Positions 35,899 to 47,787 of a stretch of DNA of 64,000 nucleotides are shown piece by piece (positions within the stretch are counted from its first letter, which is position 1; every line of letters starts with the position of its first letter). The notes below the pieces were generated by a model. The model was not told the DNA's origin, searched no databases, and saw only the letters and a list, made by a program, of their open reading frames with translations. This stretch comes from Cryptomeria japonica (Eukaryota > Streptophyta > Pinopsida > Cupressales > Cupressaceae): contig NC_081414.1 of the NCBI RefSeq assembly GCF_030272615.1, positions 522,845,637 through 522,909,636 of the forward strand, read 5' to 3'. Position numbers and translations under genes: made by a program.

Positions 35899-36657
35899 GG
35901 GGGAACCTCATTTATATATTTTTATCTTGAATTATGCTAAGCAAAACTCTGCCAAATTTTTGCCTCAACTAAGACTTTGATCTTTGTTGTGAAAATTTGA
36001 TCAAGCAAATAAAGAAAGCGATTTTATTTGATCCCAAACTTTTTGTTGTGTTTAAAGAGAATTGCTTATATGAGTTAATGTTCTTACATTCATGACTTAT
36101 ATATGTTCTTGAATTTATTGATATAGGAAGTAATGTTAATCGGATTAAAGAGCTCTTGAATTATGAAAGTAGACTTTGTGCTCCTTGAATATTTGAGAAA
36201 TTTTCTATTGTTAAGTAATTAGTAGTAGGCTTTGTATTGCTACTATTGCTTGAAGTTTTTTGGATTATGGGATTGTACTTGAGGACTTTGAGCTGCAAGT
36301 TGAATTCCTTTTCATTGTGATAATTAGTTTAGTTGGTGTTATATTCAAGAAAGACTTTGTGCTTCTTGTTTATAAAATCTTAATATAGTTTGTTGGATAA
36401 ATTCGCTAATTTCCTTAAGTATCAAAGTGATAGGGAAATTGTAACAAAGTGAAGGGAGAATACATTAACTCTGGAAAAAGAGAATTATATGCCCGACACT
36501 AACCCACATATTTAAATTTCTTATTAATTAGAGAAGAGATTTCAAAGGGAAACTCCCCTTGATGAGAGGAGAGATTAATTTCTCAATATAGCTATGAGTG
36601 AGTCATATATTTTGTCATTAGTATGCTAGTGACAACATATTCACCCAACAATTTTTT

Positions 36658-36675
36658 TGGCAACTCTGTTGGGGA
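36658..36675 (+). other. Primer-binding site of element B
   Basis: TGGCAACTCTGTTGGGGA follows the left LTR by about 8-14 bp. It resembles the TGGCGACTCTGCTGGGGA primer site found in large plant Tat-type elements. The exact tRNA is not assigned. Confidence 0.7.
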
Positions 36676-37008
36676 GCGACGTGCAACCAGTATTTTTCCT
36701 TTGGGTTGCAGTGCTCTTTTCATTGTAATATCCATTTTGCTGATTTTCTCAAAAATAATAATCTGGTTGATCGAAGTTACACTCGTGGGCAATGATTAGT
36801 GGGAGTTGTTGATCCCACTTTTGAGTTTTTGCAGGAACATAATTTTCCTTTTGTGACACCTCCATGGACGCATTCTCCTTTGTAACGAACATGAATTTTT
36901 CCTCCTTCTGCACGACGATCTCCCGTACCAAGTGAGGCGTCAAGTTTGCAAGTCTTATTTGTTCTACTTGCAAGTTGTTTTGTAATACCACCATATAATC
37001 CATTAAGG

Positions 37009-37770
37009 ATGGCTGTTGTTGGCCCTTGGGGTACTGCTTTTGGTCCCTTGAACTTGACCGCACCTTTGCATGAACTTCCCAAAGGCACGCAAAAAAATTT
37101 ACCCAAATTTTTGGGGGATGGTTCTCAACACCCAGATGAACACATTGCTTCTTTCTACATCAGATGTGGAGTCTTAGGTGTTGAGCATGAAGACATTTCA
37201 ATGAGATTGTTCATTGAGACTTTGCATGGAGCTATTGCTGATTGGTTCTATCATCTTCCGAATGCTTGTATCACAAATTGGGCAACTCTCAGAGCACTAT
37301 TTGAAGCAAGGTTCAAGTTTGCTGAAGACAACCACATGCTGCTGGCTCAGTTAACTCAAATGAAGAAAGAACCTCACGAAGCTATGCATGAATTTGTAGC
37401 AAAGTTCAACAGATTGTACAATCGCATTCCAGTTGCTTCACGACCAACCATTGGAAACTTGAAATGCTTCTTTATCAACGCTCAATTGCCAGAGGTGAGC
37501 TTTCTTTTGTGAAAGAATAATCCTACAGATTTGGACACTGCACAATAGTTGGCTATATCAGTCGAAGATGATCTCATCCTCGTCGGTAAGATAAGGAGAG
37601 ATCCTAACAAGGTTAGGAATAATCAAATTGTTGATTCACCTATTCCTTCAATGGATTTTGTTGATCCCATGATACAAAAGTTAGCAAATGATTTGTTAGC
37701 ACTTAAGAAGCAAATTTCCTCACAAGGAAATACTTCTTATCGTGATTTCCAAGGACTTGTCGAAATAATG
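37009..37770 (+). pseudogene. gag: Element B gag relic
   Basis: From ATG 37,009 the reading gives LPKFLGDGSQHPDEHIASFYIRC, then a MRLFIETLHGAIADWFYHLP block, WATLRALFEARF, and AHEFVAKFNRLYNRIP-like helices. These are the core of plant gypsy capsids. A TGA at 37,510 and a TAG near 37,546 interrupt it. The frame changes near 37,770, where pol-frame sequence takes over. No zinc knuckle is seen. The product would be the particle protein. Confidence 0.8.
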
Positions 37771-37784
37771 ATTCAAATTACGCC

Positions 37785-39065
37785 ATGCGTAATCAAAATA
37801 AATTGCCTCCTGCTCCAGAGAGGCTTGCATTGGAAGCACCACCCCAAAATTCAGCTATAGGATATTATGAAGCTGAACAGAATGATCTTCCCCTTTTTGG
37901 TGAAGAAGACTCCAATTTGCATCAAGAAGATGATGGAGAGTTGGCTGGCGACTCTAATATCAAGTTTATGCAATATCAAGAAGATGATAGAGAAAACACA
38001 CGTGATGGGGATGTCTTTGCAGTATTCACCTGTTTGCAAGCACAGGCAACCCAACCACCTATCACTGCAAAGAGTGATGTTCCTATTCAAATCAAGGATT
38101 CTCAACGTTTGCCAATTTCTATTGGGAAGCGTGGGACTCCCATACCAAATCCTACAAAAGACAATGCTATCTCAATGGACACCATGAAGGATAAAAGTGT
38201 AAGTGATTCTTCGACTGTTGTAATTTTTTCTACACCTGTCAATTCTTCTACACCTACATCAAAGACTAGTGTACCTAATATTTTAAGTTCTCAAAATGAG
38301 AACCCAAATCATTCTTTGATTAATTCCTTTCAGTCATTTGATATTTTAGACCATGCTAAGAAAACCAAAATACAAATGTCTGAGGTTGAATTTTTGAGAT
38401 CTAATCCAGATCAATTTGACCGTTTGGTCAAGTTTGTAAAAGAAAAAGATACTACCCCTAGTAATCTTCCTAAGTCTAAATTACTTCAAAATAACTTAGT
38501 AACTTCCCCTTCTCCTATTGAGAAGATAGAACCATTCTATATCTCTTTGTTGATAAATGGTAATACGCTTAGTAACCGTGTAATCAATTCTGGGGCATCT
38601 GATAATGTTATGCCATCAAAATTTGCCAATGCCCTTGGCTTAACTTTGACCAAAACATTTGGAAGATGTTTCTCTATGGATAACAAGAAAGTCCCCTTGA
38701 TAGGTCATATCAAGGACACACAGTTTGCTTTTGCTTCATTCCTAGAAAAGATTGAGATGACAATACTGGTAGCCAATGTGTCAGCTTCCTATGGTCTATT
38801 GTTGGGAAGAAATTTCTGTAGAGAATCAAAATACACCATTTTCAAGTCTGATGATCAGCGGGCACAAATTCTTTTCAAATCGTCAGGTATGGGTAATTAT
38901 TTCCTGCATGATGATGATGGTTTGGAGGTGGTTCCTGAGAGTGAAGATGCCATTCCACTCAATGATGTCCCAGTTGATTGTGACAGTATTGTTACGGAAT
39001 CAGAAAGATCTTCAACTTCGCAACAAGAAATTCTCAATTTTGATACCATCAGCATTGGTAGTCCA
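37785..39065 (+). pseudogene. Element B pol N-terminus with aspartic protease
   Basis: A long open frame (37,785-39,896) begins with a linker (LPPAPERLALEAPPQNSAIGY, then acidic and Ser/Thr-rich sequence). The protease occupies about 38,520-38,860: FYISLLINGNTLSNRVINSGASDNVM and later YGLLLGRNFCRESKY. The active-site Asp is replaced by Asn (NSGA at 38,586-38,597), a one-base change from Asp, so this protease should be inactive. The linker after it (38,861-39,065) is acidic and leads straight into an RNase H domain. Confidence 0.8.
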
Positions 39066-39480
39066 GATGATGTTTGGACACTAGAATTTGAAGGCAGCCG
39101 TTCTTCTAGTGGTTCAGGAGTCGGTGTTGTGTTAGTTTCTCCTAATGGAAATTTCTTCCCTTTCTCCTTCAAATTACAGTTTGGCAACACAAATAACACT
39201 GTTGAGTATGAATCTCTTCTTTTGGAGATCAATGTTTCCCAAAGGAAGGGGATTAAAAATTTACATGCTCAAGGAGATGCCGAGTTGATATTTTGCCAGG
39301 TCAGGAACATATATCAGGTGAGGAGCGATAGGCTACAACACTATTGTAATCTTGTATGGGATATAATAGAGGCATTTGATGCTTTTGATATATCTATGGT
39401 TTCCCATGAATTTAATGACAAGGCAGACTCATTAGCAGTATCAACAACCTCTTTGGTTCCTCACAGATATTTTTTGGGAT
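39066..39480 (+). pseudogene. Archaeal-type RNase H located before RT in element B
   Basis: The same open frame contains VWTLEFEGSRSSSGSGVGVV, then NNTVEYESLLLEI, LHAQGDAELIFCQV and HEFNDKADSLAVS. These are the four catalytic blocks of the second RNase H of Tat elements; the first Asp is Glu here, and the other E, D, D are kept. The protease lies upstream and RT begins only at about 39,950. In Tat elements this domain normally follows RT and the gypsy RNase H, as in element A. The continuous frame across protease, this domain and the RT N-terminal linker argues against an assembly artefact. Confidence 0.78.
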
Positions 39481-39908
39481 CAACATACATTGTTGAATTG
39501 GTCTTTCGACCAAGTGTTCCTGACAACTTTGATCATTGGCAAGTGTTTAATGACGATCATCATGTAATTATTTTTTTGCAGACGGCTGATAATTTTGATG
39601 ATCTGTATTTTGAAGCTAGTCACTGCCCTTCAAAGGATGCAATTGAAAGTATTGATGCAGAAACAGGAGAAAAATTTCTGCAATTAAAAGGGAACAAGAT
39701 CCCTAAAGGTATAGTTTCTTTAGAAAAGATTTTTGACAAACATGACTGTTATGTTAAAAAGCAACAAAGATTAGCTGCAGGATCAATGGAATATGAACAA
39801 GTAAACATCGGGACTGAAGGCAATCCAAAAATGATCAACATTGGAAAGTGTTGTTCACAAGAAGAAAGGCAAAAATTTGTTGCATTATTGCAGTAATATG
39901 TTGATGTC

Positions 39909-41230
39909 TTGGCCTACTCCTATGAAGATCTAAAGTATTTTCATCCCGAAGAGCTTCATCATGACATTCCATTAAAACTGGGTATTACGCCTTTCCATCA
40001 GAAGCAAAGGCAATACAACCCAAAGATCTCTGATACTATCTTTGCTGAAGTTCAAAAGATGTTGAAAGAAAGGATAATCTTCCCCATTCATCATTCTTCC
40101 TGGATAGCCAATATCGTACCTGTACGTAAGAAGAATGGTGAGATTTGGATATGTGTTGATTTTCAGAATTTGAATCAGGCACCCTTAAAAGATAACTACC
40201 CTTTACCTATCATGGATCATGTCCTACAAGTTGTTACTGGATTGGAGATGATGTTCATGTTGGATGGGTTTTCAGGTTATAATCAAGTGGAGGTTCTTGA
40301 AAAATATCAACATAAAACTGCATTTACCACACCTTGGGGCACTTTTGCATATCATAAAATGCCTTTTGGATTGATAAACGCAGGAGCAACTTTCCAACGC
40401 ATAATGGACTTGACCTTCTGAAGTTTCCTTGATAAGTTCATTGTAGTCTATTTGGATGATTTGACTATTTATTCCAAGAAACGTCAAGATCATTTCTATC
40501 ACTTGCAACAAGTTTTGAGTAAGTGTCGTCAGCATGGAATTTCCCTCAATCCCAATAAATCTATTTTTGGGGTTACCGAAGGTAAGTTACTTGGGCATAT
40601 TGTTTCAAAAGAAGGTATAAAAATTGATGCTGAAAGAGTGAAAGCTATTCATGATCTTTGCATGCCAACAAGTAAGACTGTTGTTCATTCTTTCTTCAGC
40701 AAAGTAAATTTCTTGCGAAGATTTATTCTAGACTTTGCTGAACAAACTTGTCATATAGTTAACATGATGAAAGGAAATTCTCTTTTCAAGTGGACTCCCA
40801 AAGGAAAGAAAGCTTTCCATCAAATCAAGGAGGTCATGGCGAATGCCCCAATCTTGGTATGCCCTGATTATACAAAAGAGTTTATCATGTATAGCTATGC
40901 ATCAGATCATACCTGCTCAGCCATACTAATGCAAAAAAATCATGAAGGAGTAGAATCACCTATTACATTCATGAGTTATCCGCTAAAGGCTCATGAGTTG
41001 AAGTACTCAGAAATGGAGAAGCATGCTTTTGTCATGGTAAAAGTGGTGAAACATTTCGGGTTTTATATTTTGAATTCACATGTCATTGCTCTTGTTCCTG
41101 ATGTTGTTGTCAAGTCAATTTTGATGCAACAAGAGTTTGGAACTAAAAGGGGCAACTAGGTTGCCAAGATTCAAGAATATGATATGGAAATCAAGCCCAC
41201 TAAGTTGGTTCATGGAAAAGGTCTATGTTA
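39909..41230 (+). pseudogene. Element B reverse transcriptase and gypsy RNase H
   Basis: RT blocks are in order: EVQKMLKERIIFPIHHSSWI, then WICVDFQNLNQAPLKDNYPL, then FMLDGFSGYNQVEV, MPFGLINAGATFQRIMD and the catalytic YLDD at 40,449-40,460. GKLLGHIVSKEGIKID follows. RNase H reads EFIMYSYASDHTCSAILMQ and ELKYSEMEKHAFVMV. One frame is kept throughout, with stops only at 39,894, 40,419, 41,157 and 41,229. All RT catalytic aspartates are present, so this is the best-preserved enzyme in the window. Confidence 0.9.
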
Positions 41231-41447
41231 GTTGATAGCTGACAACAAATCAATTGATGAAGTGGTGCTGGAAAATGAAGGTATGAATCAAGATCTTCCC
41301 AAGGTTCTATTTGTCAGCACCACTTATGAGTGGTATTCTGACTTGGCATATCTCTTAATATATGGAGACTGTCTTGCGCACCTATCATGTAATGAAAGGT
41401 GAACCCTAAAGCTTAAAGCAGTAAATTTTGTCCTATGGGACAATGGC

Positions 41448-42587
41448 TTGTATAAGAAAGGTCTAGACGACAATTTCTTGCGCTGCATGGACAAACAAAA
41501 ACAAGTAAGATTACTTCAAGCTTTTCATGATCTTGCTTGTGGTGGACATTTTCCTACCCCTATTACTGCACACAAAATCTTGCATGCTAGATACTATTGG
41601 CCGACATTGTTTAAGGACACATATAGTTGGGTTTGTAAATGCGAGCAATGCCAACAATTTTTGGGTAAGCCTAAACTAGTTGTACTCCCTCTTAAACTAG
41701 CTATAACTGAAGAGCCCTTTCAACAGTGGGGATTGGACTTCATCAAACCTGCCAATCCAACATCTAGTGCAGGTCACATATACATTCTTATAGTGACAAA
41801 TTACTCCACCAAGTGGGTGGAGGCAATCCCAACCAAACAATCTACCTCAGTGGTGGTTTGTCAATTTTTGAAGGAAAACATCATTTCAAGGTTTGGTGTT
41901 CCTCATAAGATAGTTGCCGATAATGCTTCATGTTTTTCATCTTATGAGATCATTGACTTTTCCTTTGATCATGGTATTACTCTTTCACACTCATCTGACT
42001 ATTATCCGCAAGGAAATGGTCAGGCAAAGTCAAGCAACAAGAATCTGGTTACTATTATGAGGAAGCTTGTTGACGAGAGACAATGGACTTGGCATAAAGC
42101 TCTTTATGATGCGCTATGGGAAGATCGTATAACTCCAAAAAGAGCAATCAATATGTCACCTTTTCAACTTCTGTATGGGTTGAATGCCGAGATTCCAATC
42201 ACTGTAGAACTTCCAACATTAAAGCTCACCAAGACCATTGAAGATGAAACCTATCAAGATTCACTGGATAAGCGGATTATGTTTCTTTCTCAGTTGGAAG
42301 AAACAAGAGCAGAAGTGGTTGATAGGATTGTTGCACACAAAATCCAAGTGAAGGTGTTGTTTGATAAGAAAACAACTTCCCGTGAGTTCTTAGTTGGTGA
42401 TCAAGTCTTGTTATGGGACAAGAGGAGGGAACCAAAGGGTTTGCATGGAAAGTTTGACTCCTTATGGAGAGGTCCCTTCACTATTCATGAAGTATGTGGC
42501 AAGCATAGCTATTTACTTGCATATGCAGATGGTACCCCGTTGTCACTACCTCATAGTGGAGAACATTTGAAGCTCTTTACTCAATAA
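41448..42587 (+). pseudogene. Element B integrase with catalytic Glu changed to Lys
   Basis: An intact 379-codon stretch in the pol frame holds the zinc region (FHDLACGGHF, CKCEQCQ) and the core. The first Asp is in QQWGLDFIKP and the second in KIVADNASCF. The third position reads GNGQAKSSNKN where GQAEASNK is expected, so the catalytic Glu is Lys at 42,027-42,029, one base from a Glu codon. The C-terminal domain runs through FLVGDQVLLWDKRREPKGLHGKFDSLWRGPF to a TAA at 42,585. Integrase would insert the cDNA; without the DDE Glu this copy cannot. Confidence 0.88.
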
Positions 42588-42606
42588 AGAGAAATGCAAA
42601 GGGAGT
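42586..42606 (+). other. Polypurine-tract candidate of element B
   Basis: A purine-rich run (AAAGAGAAATGCAAAGGGAG) follows the integrase stop and is followed by TTGTACTTATTG. It lies about 145 bp before the point where LTR similarity starts (42,751). Either the right LTR really begins near 42,607 and the left LTR lost its first 145 bp, or another tract was used. Confidence 0.5.
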
Positions 42607-42915
42607 TGTACTTATTGTAAAATTTGTATAGTCTTTTCTTTTAAGTCTTTTCGTTGCCTGACTCTATAGCCCAATGGATATAGGCACATAGAATTCTGGA
42701 TTCTACAAGCTTCAAGTGGTCTAGCTTGTTCCCTAGTCAGAGCTAGCTATTGTCCTCGATTTCAGTGCAGCCAAAATCATGAGACAACCCTACGAAACTA
42801 GTCCATTTCGTACCTTACGACGTCTAGGAGAGCTTGATCGACTCCGTCGGTTAGCTCGTTTTTGCATTTTGCTTTTCTTTTTATTGTTTTCTAAGTTCTT
42901 TAGATTTGTAGTTTT

Positions 42916-43918
42916 TCCTACAAGTCAGACTTTTAACTGCAGGTCGGACTTTAAAGTCCGATGTACAAAGGTTTGTTTTTCCCCTACAGATTGGACTTTA
43001 AAGTCCAACCTGCAGGTAATCCTTGCCCTGCAAATTGGACTTTAAAGTCCGACATGCAGGTAATCCTTCCCCTGCAGTTCGGACTTTAAAGTCGGGTTTG
43101 CAGGTTGTTTGGCCAAAAAGTGCATGTCAGACTTTAAAGTCCAACTTGCAAGGGTTTTATTCCTGCATGTCGGACTTTGAAGTCTGACATGCACTATGTG
43201 ATTAGTAATTAATGGCCGCATTAATTGCTATTTTAGGAGTTATTTATTAAGTTTTGGAGCTTATTTCTTCATTTTCATTTTGCAAATTCTCCTCGGCACA
43301 TGCCTTCCTCCTTCCTCCTCCAATTTCTCTTGCCATCCTTGCGGATTTGTTGGGTTTTCATCATTTTTTTCATCTTCAGCCTCTCGGATTTAGGTAGGTT
43401 TTTATTTGTTTTCCACGTTTTTCCTTTCCTTTTTGCCTTCGTTTTTGTTTTTGTTTTGTCATTGTCATTGGAGGGCAATCAGATTTTAAAATCTGATTGC
43501 TCTTAAACCTTATCGATCTGGTTAAGGGTAATCGGATTTTAAAATCTGATTGCCCTTTTAATCCTTCTTTTCCCTCGTCTGTACGACGGGTTTTAAAACC
43601 TGATCCATAGGCTATGTGTGGAAATCCCTTCAGATATCGGACTTTAAATTTTGATATGCAGGAGGGTAAACCTCATGTATCAGACTTTAATGTCCGATAT
43701 GCGAGGGGAGATTGTTCAATTGACATGTCGGGCTTTAAAACCCGATATGTAAATCAGTTGTTCTTCCCCAGCACATCGGACTTTAAAGTCCGATGTGCTA
43801 ATGATTTTTCCTGACTTGCACATCAAACTTTAAAGTCTGATGTGCCGATTATCTTTCCCCAGCTTGCATATCAGACTTTAAAGTCTGATATGCAAGCAAA
43901 GTTTGATGTGCAAATTTT
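42916..43918 (+). repeat. Array of TTTAAA-centred palindromes, right LTR of B
   Basis: Fifteen units have centres at about 42,952, 42,999, 43,043, 43,087, 43,135, 43,178, 43,487, 43,540, 43,594, 43,645, 43,688, 43,736, 43,784, 43,831 and 43,879. Three are long perfect palindromes: 26 bp at 43,475-43,500, 30 bp at 43,770-43,799 and 36 bp at 43,862-43,897. The 36-bp unit has A where its left-LTR partner has G opposite T, so pairing is complete here and G-T there. Confidence 0.93.
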
Positions 43919-44170
43919 GAATCCTAAGGTGCAGATTGGACTTTTTTCCGCGACCTGCTATTTTTGACAGTTTTGCTCCTAAGCCTGTTCTGAGTCTGAT
44001 TTTTTGATCCGATTGATAAATTTTGATTTTATTGATGATAATAACTATCAAAGAAGATAATCCTTAGTGTTAAATGCAGCCATTTGCAAATGTCAAATCC
44101 CTCTCATGACAAATCAGAGCTGTCTTCGAGTTAGTTTGGATCTTCTCCGTGTAAAACATCAGCAAAAAAG

Positions 44171-47100
44171 ATGAAGTACAAGTATGATAAGTACTTGAAT
44201 TTGTGCCCAGAAAGTTTTGTAGACTCAAACATCAAGGAGATCAAAGATACAAAAATTGGACATGTTAGTATGCAGGAGTTTATTGATCGAGTTGAGAAAG
44301 ATCCTACCCACCTAATGAACCTGATCAAATCTGAGTTGCATAAATATGCTTCCTTCCCAGTTGTAGCTCATGATCCAGATTTTGTACTTGCAGTAGCGGA
44401 TCATTTCGATCCGAATACAAGAAAGGTTAAGGATTCTGATCAAAATGTCATCATGACTCTGGATAGTGTTTTCTTCAACAGTGTTTTCAAAGGTTCTCCT
44501 ATTGAGGAAGTAGCTGATATTTCTCAAGAAAGTGCTCAAGAGTACTATGAGAAAAATGGGGTTAAATGTAAGAAAGTTATAATAACTGTGTACCTCTCTA
44601 CTACCAGAAATTCTACCACCTCACAATGGCCCATGTATTTTCACAAGAGTGGCTTCAATGAGGAGTACAACAACATGGTCACCATGTTATCAAGATTGAA
44701 GGGTTTAAAGGACTCTCATGACTTTCAAAGATGGATGTGTTATTACATGAATATAATTAGGAAAGGAGCTGCTAGGATTGATTGGGGTGAGTAGATCAGT
44801 GATGCACTCTTCACACATTTGAAAGAAGTCAAACTGACATTAAAATTTTATGACTTCTTACCTGGTTTATGCAGCCGCTTCCATGAGGTAATATCCAAGT
44901 TTGTTTACTAAAGGTGATAGGAGATTAGTTAACATCTAGGAATACTATGATCAACTCACGATCAAGAATCAAGGTAGCCACTTTAGAAGAGTTAATGATG
45001 CCTTATTTGTTGTGTGGAAGTGCATGTTTGATAAGAGCCTGTAGAAGAAAATATTATCAGGGGCTACATATAACATGGTATCTCATTTTGGATGCGTTTT
45101 CCTTCAATTCCCAACATTCACTTACATCCCGATTGGATGTTTCTCAGGTGAACCCTTCATTCTACCAAGGTATCCTTCTGACAAGATCATTCTCATGGAG
45201 TTGTGTCGACAATTAATCTATGTGCATGAAAAGAAATCACAAGCACATAAGACTGAGTTGAAGTTCCCAGAATCAGTTGGCTGGTACTCAATTCTAACTA
45301 ACCCCAAAACCAAAAACATGGAGGAAGAAATACAATGGAATACTATGAGAAGATTCAACGCACGAAACAATTTTAATTTTTGTGGCATGAAGAACAAGCT
45401 TAAGAGGAGTTACACCCATGTATATAGGTTTGGAGATGTATGGGTAGACTGTCAAAATGAAGAAGATGTAAGAAAGATGGATTTCAGTCGTCTTACCTTG
45501 GAACAAATTGAAAACTTGGATTTGGAAAAGATCTCAATGACCATGAAAGACACTGATGACATAACAGACCCTGTCTATTATGAAAAGAAGATTGCTAACT
45601 CTCTATTTCCACTGATGCAATGGTCAAAAAAGGAAAGTAAATCTATCACTAAAAGAATCTCTCCTATTTTGGCAAACACCAATGCATGGTTGCTAAAAAT
45701 GAATCTTAGAATGAAACAACTTCTGGCTAGTTCTGGGGATGACAATAATAGTGGTGGTCTAATTGGTAAGACAACTATGGCTAAAACAAGAACCAAGGCC
45801 AAAGCAGATTCACAAGCATTATCCTCAGCTCCTGCAACACAAACCAAGGGGAAAGGACACAAAATCAAGTTCACAATTAAAGGGTCCAAGAAAGTTGAAT
45901 CATCTTCGATAGTATAGGAGACAACCATGAAGGAACCAGAACAACAAACTACTAGAGATACTGGAAAAGAGAAAGAGATGGAAGAAGGTGAAATTCCTCA
46001 ACAAGAGGAAGCACAGGTTGAAGAAATGTCACATCTTGGTGAAGTTAATGTTCCAGCCACTTCACAGGCACCAACTCATTCACAAGTGATTATCCATTCC
46101 ATTGATTCTGATTCTTATCAAGAGGAACAGGAATTCGATGATGAAGACCTAGGCATGGGCATGACTCAATCAGAGACTTCTCAACAATTCTTCGCACTAT
46201 CCAACTTTTCTAGCCTAGATGATATTCCTTCAACCATCATTGAATCTTTAATATTAGAGTTTCTTGAAGCTATGGAGAAAGCGTTTGCAGAACAACAAAT
46301 GATGACTTTGCCTTCTACGATGGTCGTAACAGAGATTCCATCTCAGGTATATCATTGGATACTTCAACATTGATATCAGTCACCGTTGCCAGTTCAAGCC
46401 AGTATGCTCCTGAAATACCAAGTGACACTTAGCAAGAAGTTACTACTCCACCGACTAATCCTAAATTACCACCTTGGATGGAGGTAGTAGCACCTAAGAG
46501 GAAGAAATAGGTGAGTTTCCCTGATGAGTTTGACTTTGTGCAATTGGTTCCTCCAAAGCCCAAGGGAACAAAGAAGCCGAAGACTATTTCCCGGGTGTTA
46601 GTAGACCCAACCTCTAAAAGGAAGTATGCTGAGGTCATGGTGCCATCATCGGATAAGAATAAGGATGATATACGACCTGAGGATTACATAATGCAAACTA
46701 TAGAGATTGGGGAGGAAATGCATGAGAGTGTTAACCTATATTCTCAGACGGCTTTAAACTCTTTGTTACGAAGACTTGACCAAGAGAGGGATGAGAAGAA
46801 TGAATTAAAATAGAAATGTGAATAATTGACTAATGTTCTTCTGAAAGTTACCCAATCCTCTCAAGAAGTTGAGCCCATAGGATCTTCAATGGACACTGAA
46901 GCTCTCAATAAAATTGAACAGGTAGGAGCCAAGAGCCAATTGGTGGATGAGTGGATAGAACGACTGAAGTTAGAAGGGTCTCATCTCCTAAGTTCAATAG
47001 TTGGTTTATTGATAGATTTTGAAGTGATCCAAAGTCAGATGCAAATTGTCAAAACTTCATTATCTTAGGAGATTGAAAATATTGAAAAAAGTACAAGCCT

Positions 47101-47622
47101 TTGGAGCAAAATGGAGGACTTCATAATAGACGTCCTCGTTGAAAATAAAGTGGTTCCTTCAAGGGAAAAGTATATCCAAATCTTGTCGCTACTATCTTAT
47201 AGGAAAGAGACAATAAAGTTGATGATAGCAGAGCTAGATCGAGAATGGAAGGAAGGTGATGATGAGATTGATCTCATTTCTACTAGGATTGCTAAGCTTC
47301 CTTGTTATCTGTAAGATGACAATCAGAATCTCGTTACTTGTGATACCATCATACAAAATTTTATGTCCTTAATGGATCACTGCACTGGACAAGATTTCTC
47401 ACTTGGTGCATTCGATAAGTTACTGGAAACCCAAGTCAGTTTTGAGGTCCTTGCATCCATGCTGAAGGACAAAAAAAATAAATTTGTAGAAGGTCAGGAT
47501 ACGATCTCCTGTATTCATGTGATCACAAATTTTACCTAGATGCCAAACCAAGCAGAGATGGAGGCCATCTTGATTAGGTTTGAGGAATTCCACAAATCAA
47601 ACGAGGAGGAGAAAAATGAATA
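44171..47622 (+). pseudogene. U3-encoded ORF of unknown function, right LTR of B
   Basis: This is the homologue of 32,129-35,734. It starts at ATG 44,171 and keeps the frame to a TAG at 44,792. A 2-bp deletion near 44,840 then shifts it, and it is open again in the new frame to 45,915 and, past one stop, to about 46,370. Where the left copy has TAG at 32,231, this copy has CAG; where the left copy has stops at 33,401 and 34,880, this one has TGG and CGA. A deletion of about 145 bp at 46,347 removes a Thr/Val-rich part. The tail (46,511-47,314) is recognisable. Function unknown. Confidence 0.72.
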
Positions 47623-47778
47623 AAGTGTCCCTTTTTGGCATTTTCTTTTCATGTAGTTGAATTGTTAGATGCTGCAAGTTTTCTTGCAGCTACATATTTT
47701 CTTTCTACTATAGTTATAGTCAAGTGGGACTATGCAGTTGAATTAGTCGACTGTGCCCACATTTTTCTCCAATTTTCT

Positions 47779-47787
47779 TATATATAA
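47779..47787 (+). promoter_or_regulatory. TATA box of B right LTR
   Basis: TATATATAAGG is at the same place as in the left LTR, about 740 bp before the end. In an integrated element this copy could drive transcription out into element C. Confidence 0.55.

Larger units (their letters stand above)
30622..36643 (+). mobile_element. Element B left (5') LTR
   Basis: Similarity to 42,751-48,528 starts at TGTCCTTGATTTCAG and ends at ACATATTCA. The sequence CCCAACAATTT separates this end from the primer site, so the true LTR end could be the CCCAACA at 36,650. Contents in order: palindrome array, ORF, TATA box at about 35,890, then about 720 bp of R-U5. Confidence 0.85.

Noticed and set aside
36592-37106. 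Minus-strand ORFs over the B primer site and gag start
   Set aside because: They cross the LTR junction and primer site and run opposite to gag; no domain.
37785-37860. Programmed -1 frameshift between gag and pol of element B
   Set aside because: The overlap contains CACCCCAAAAT, which is not a canonical slippery heptamer in the gag frame. The gag-frame tail looks like non-natural protein, so an ordinary indel near 37,770 is simpler.
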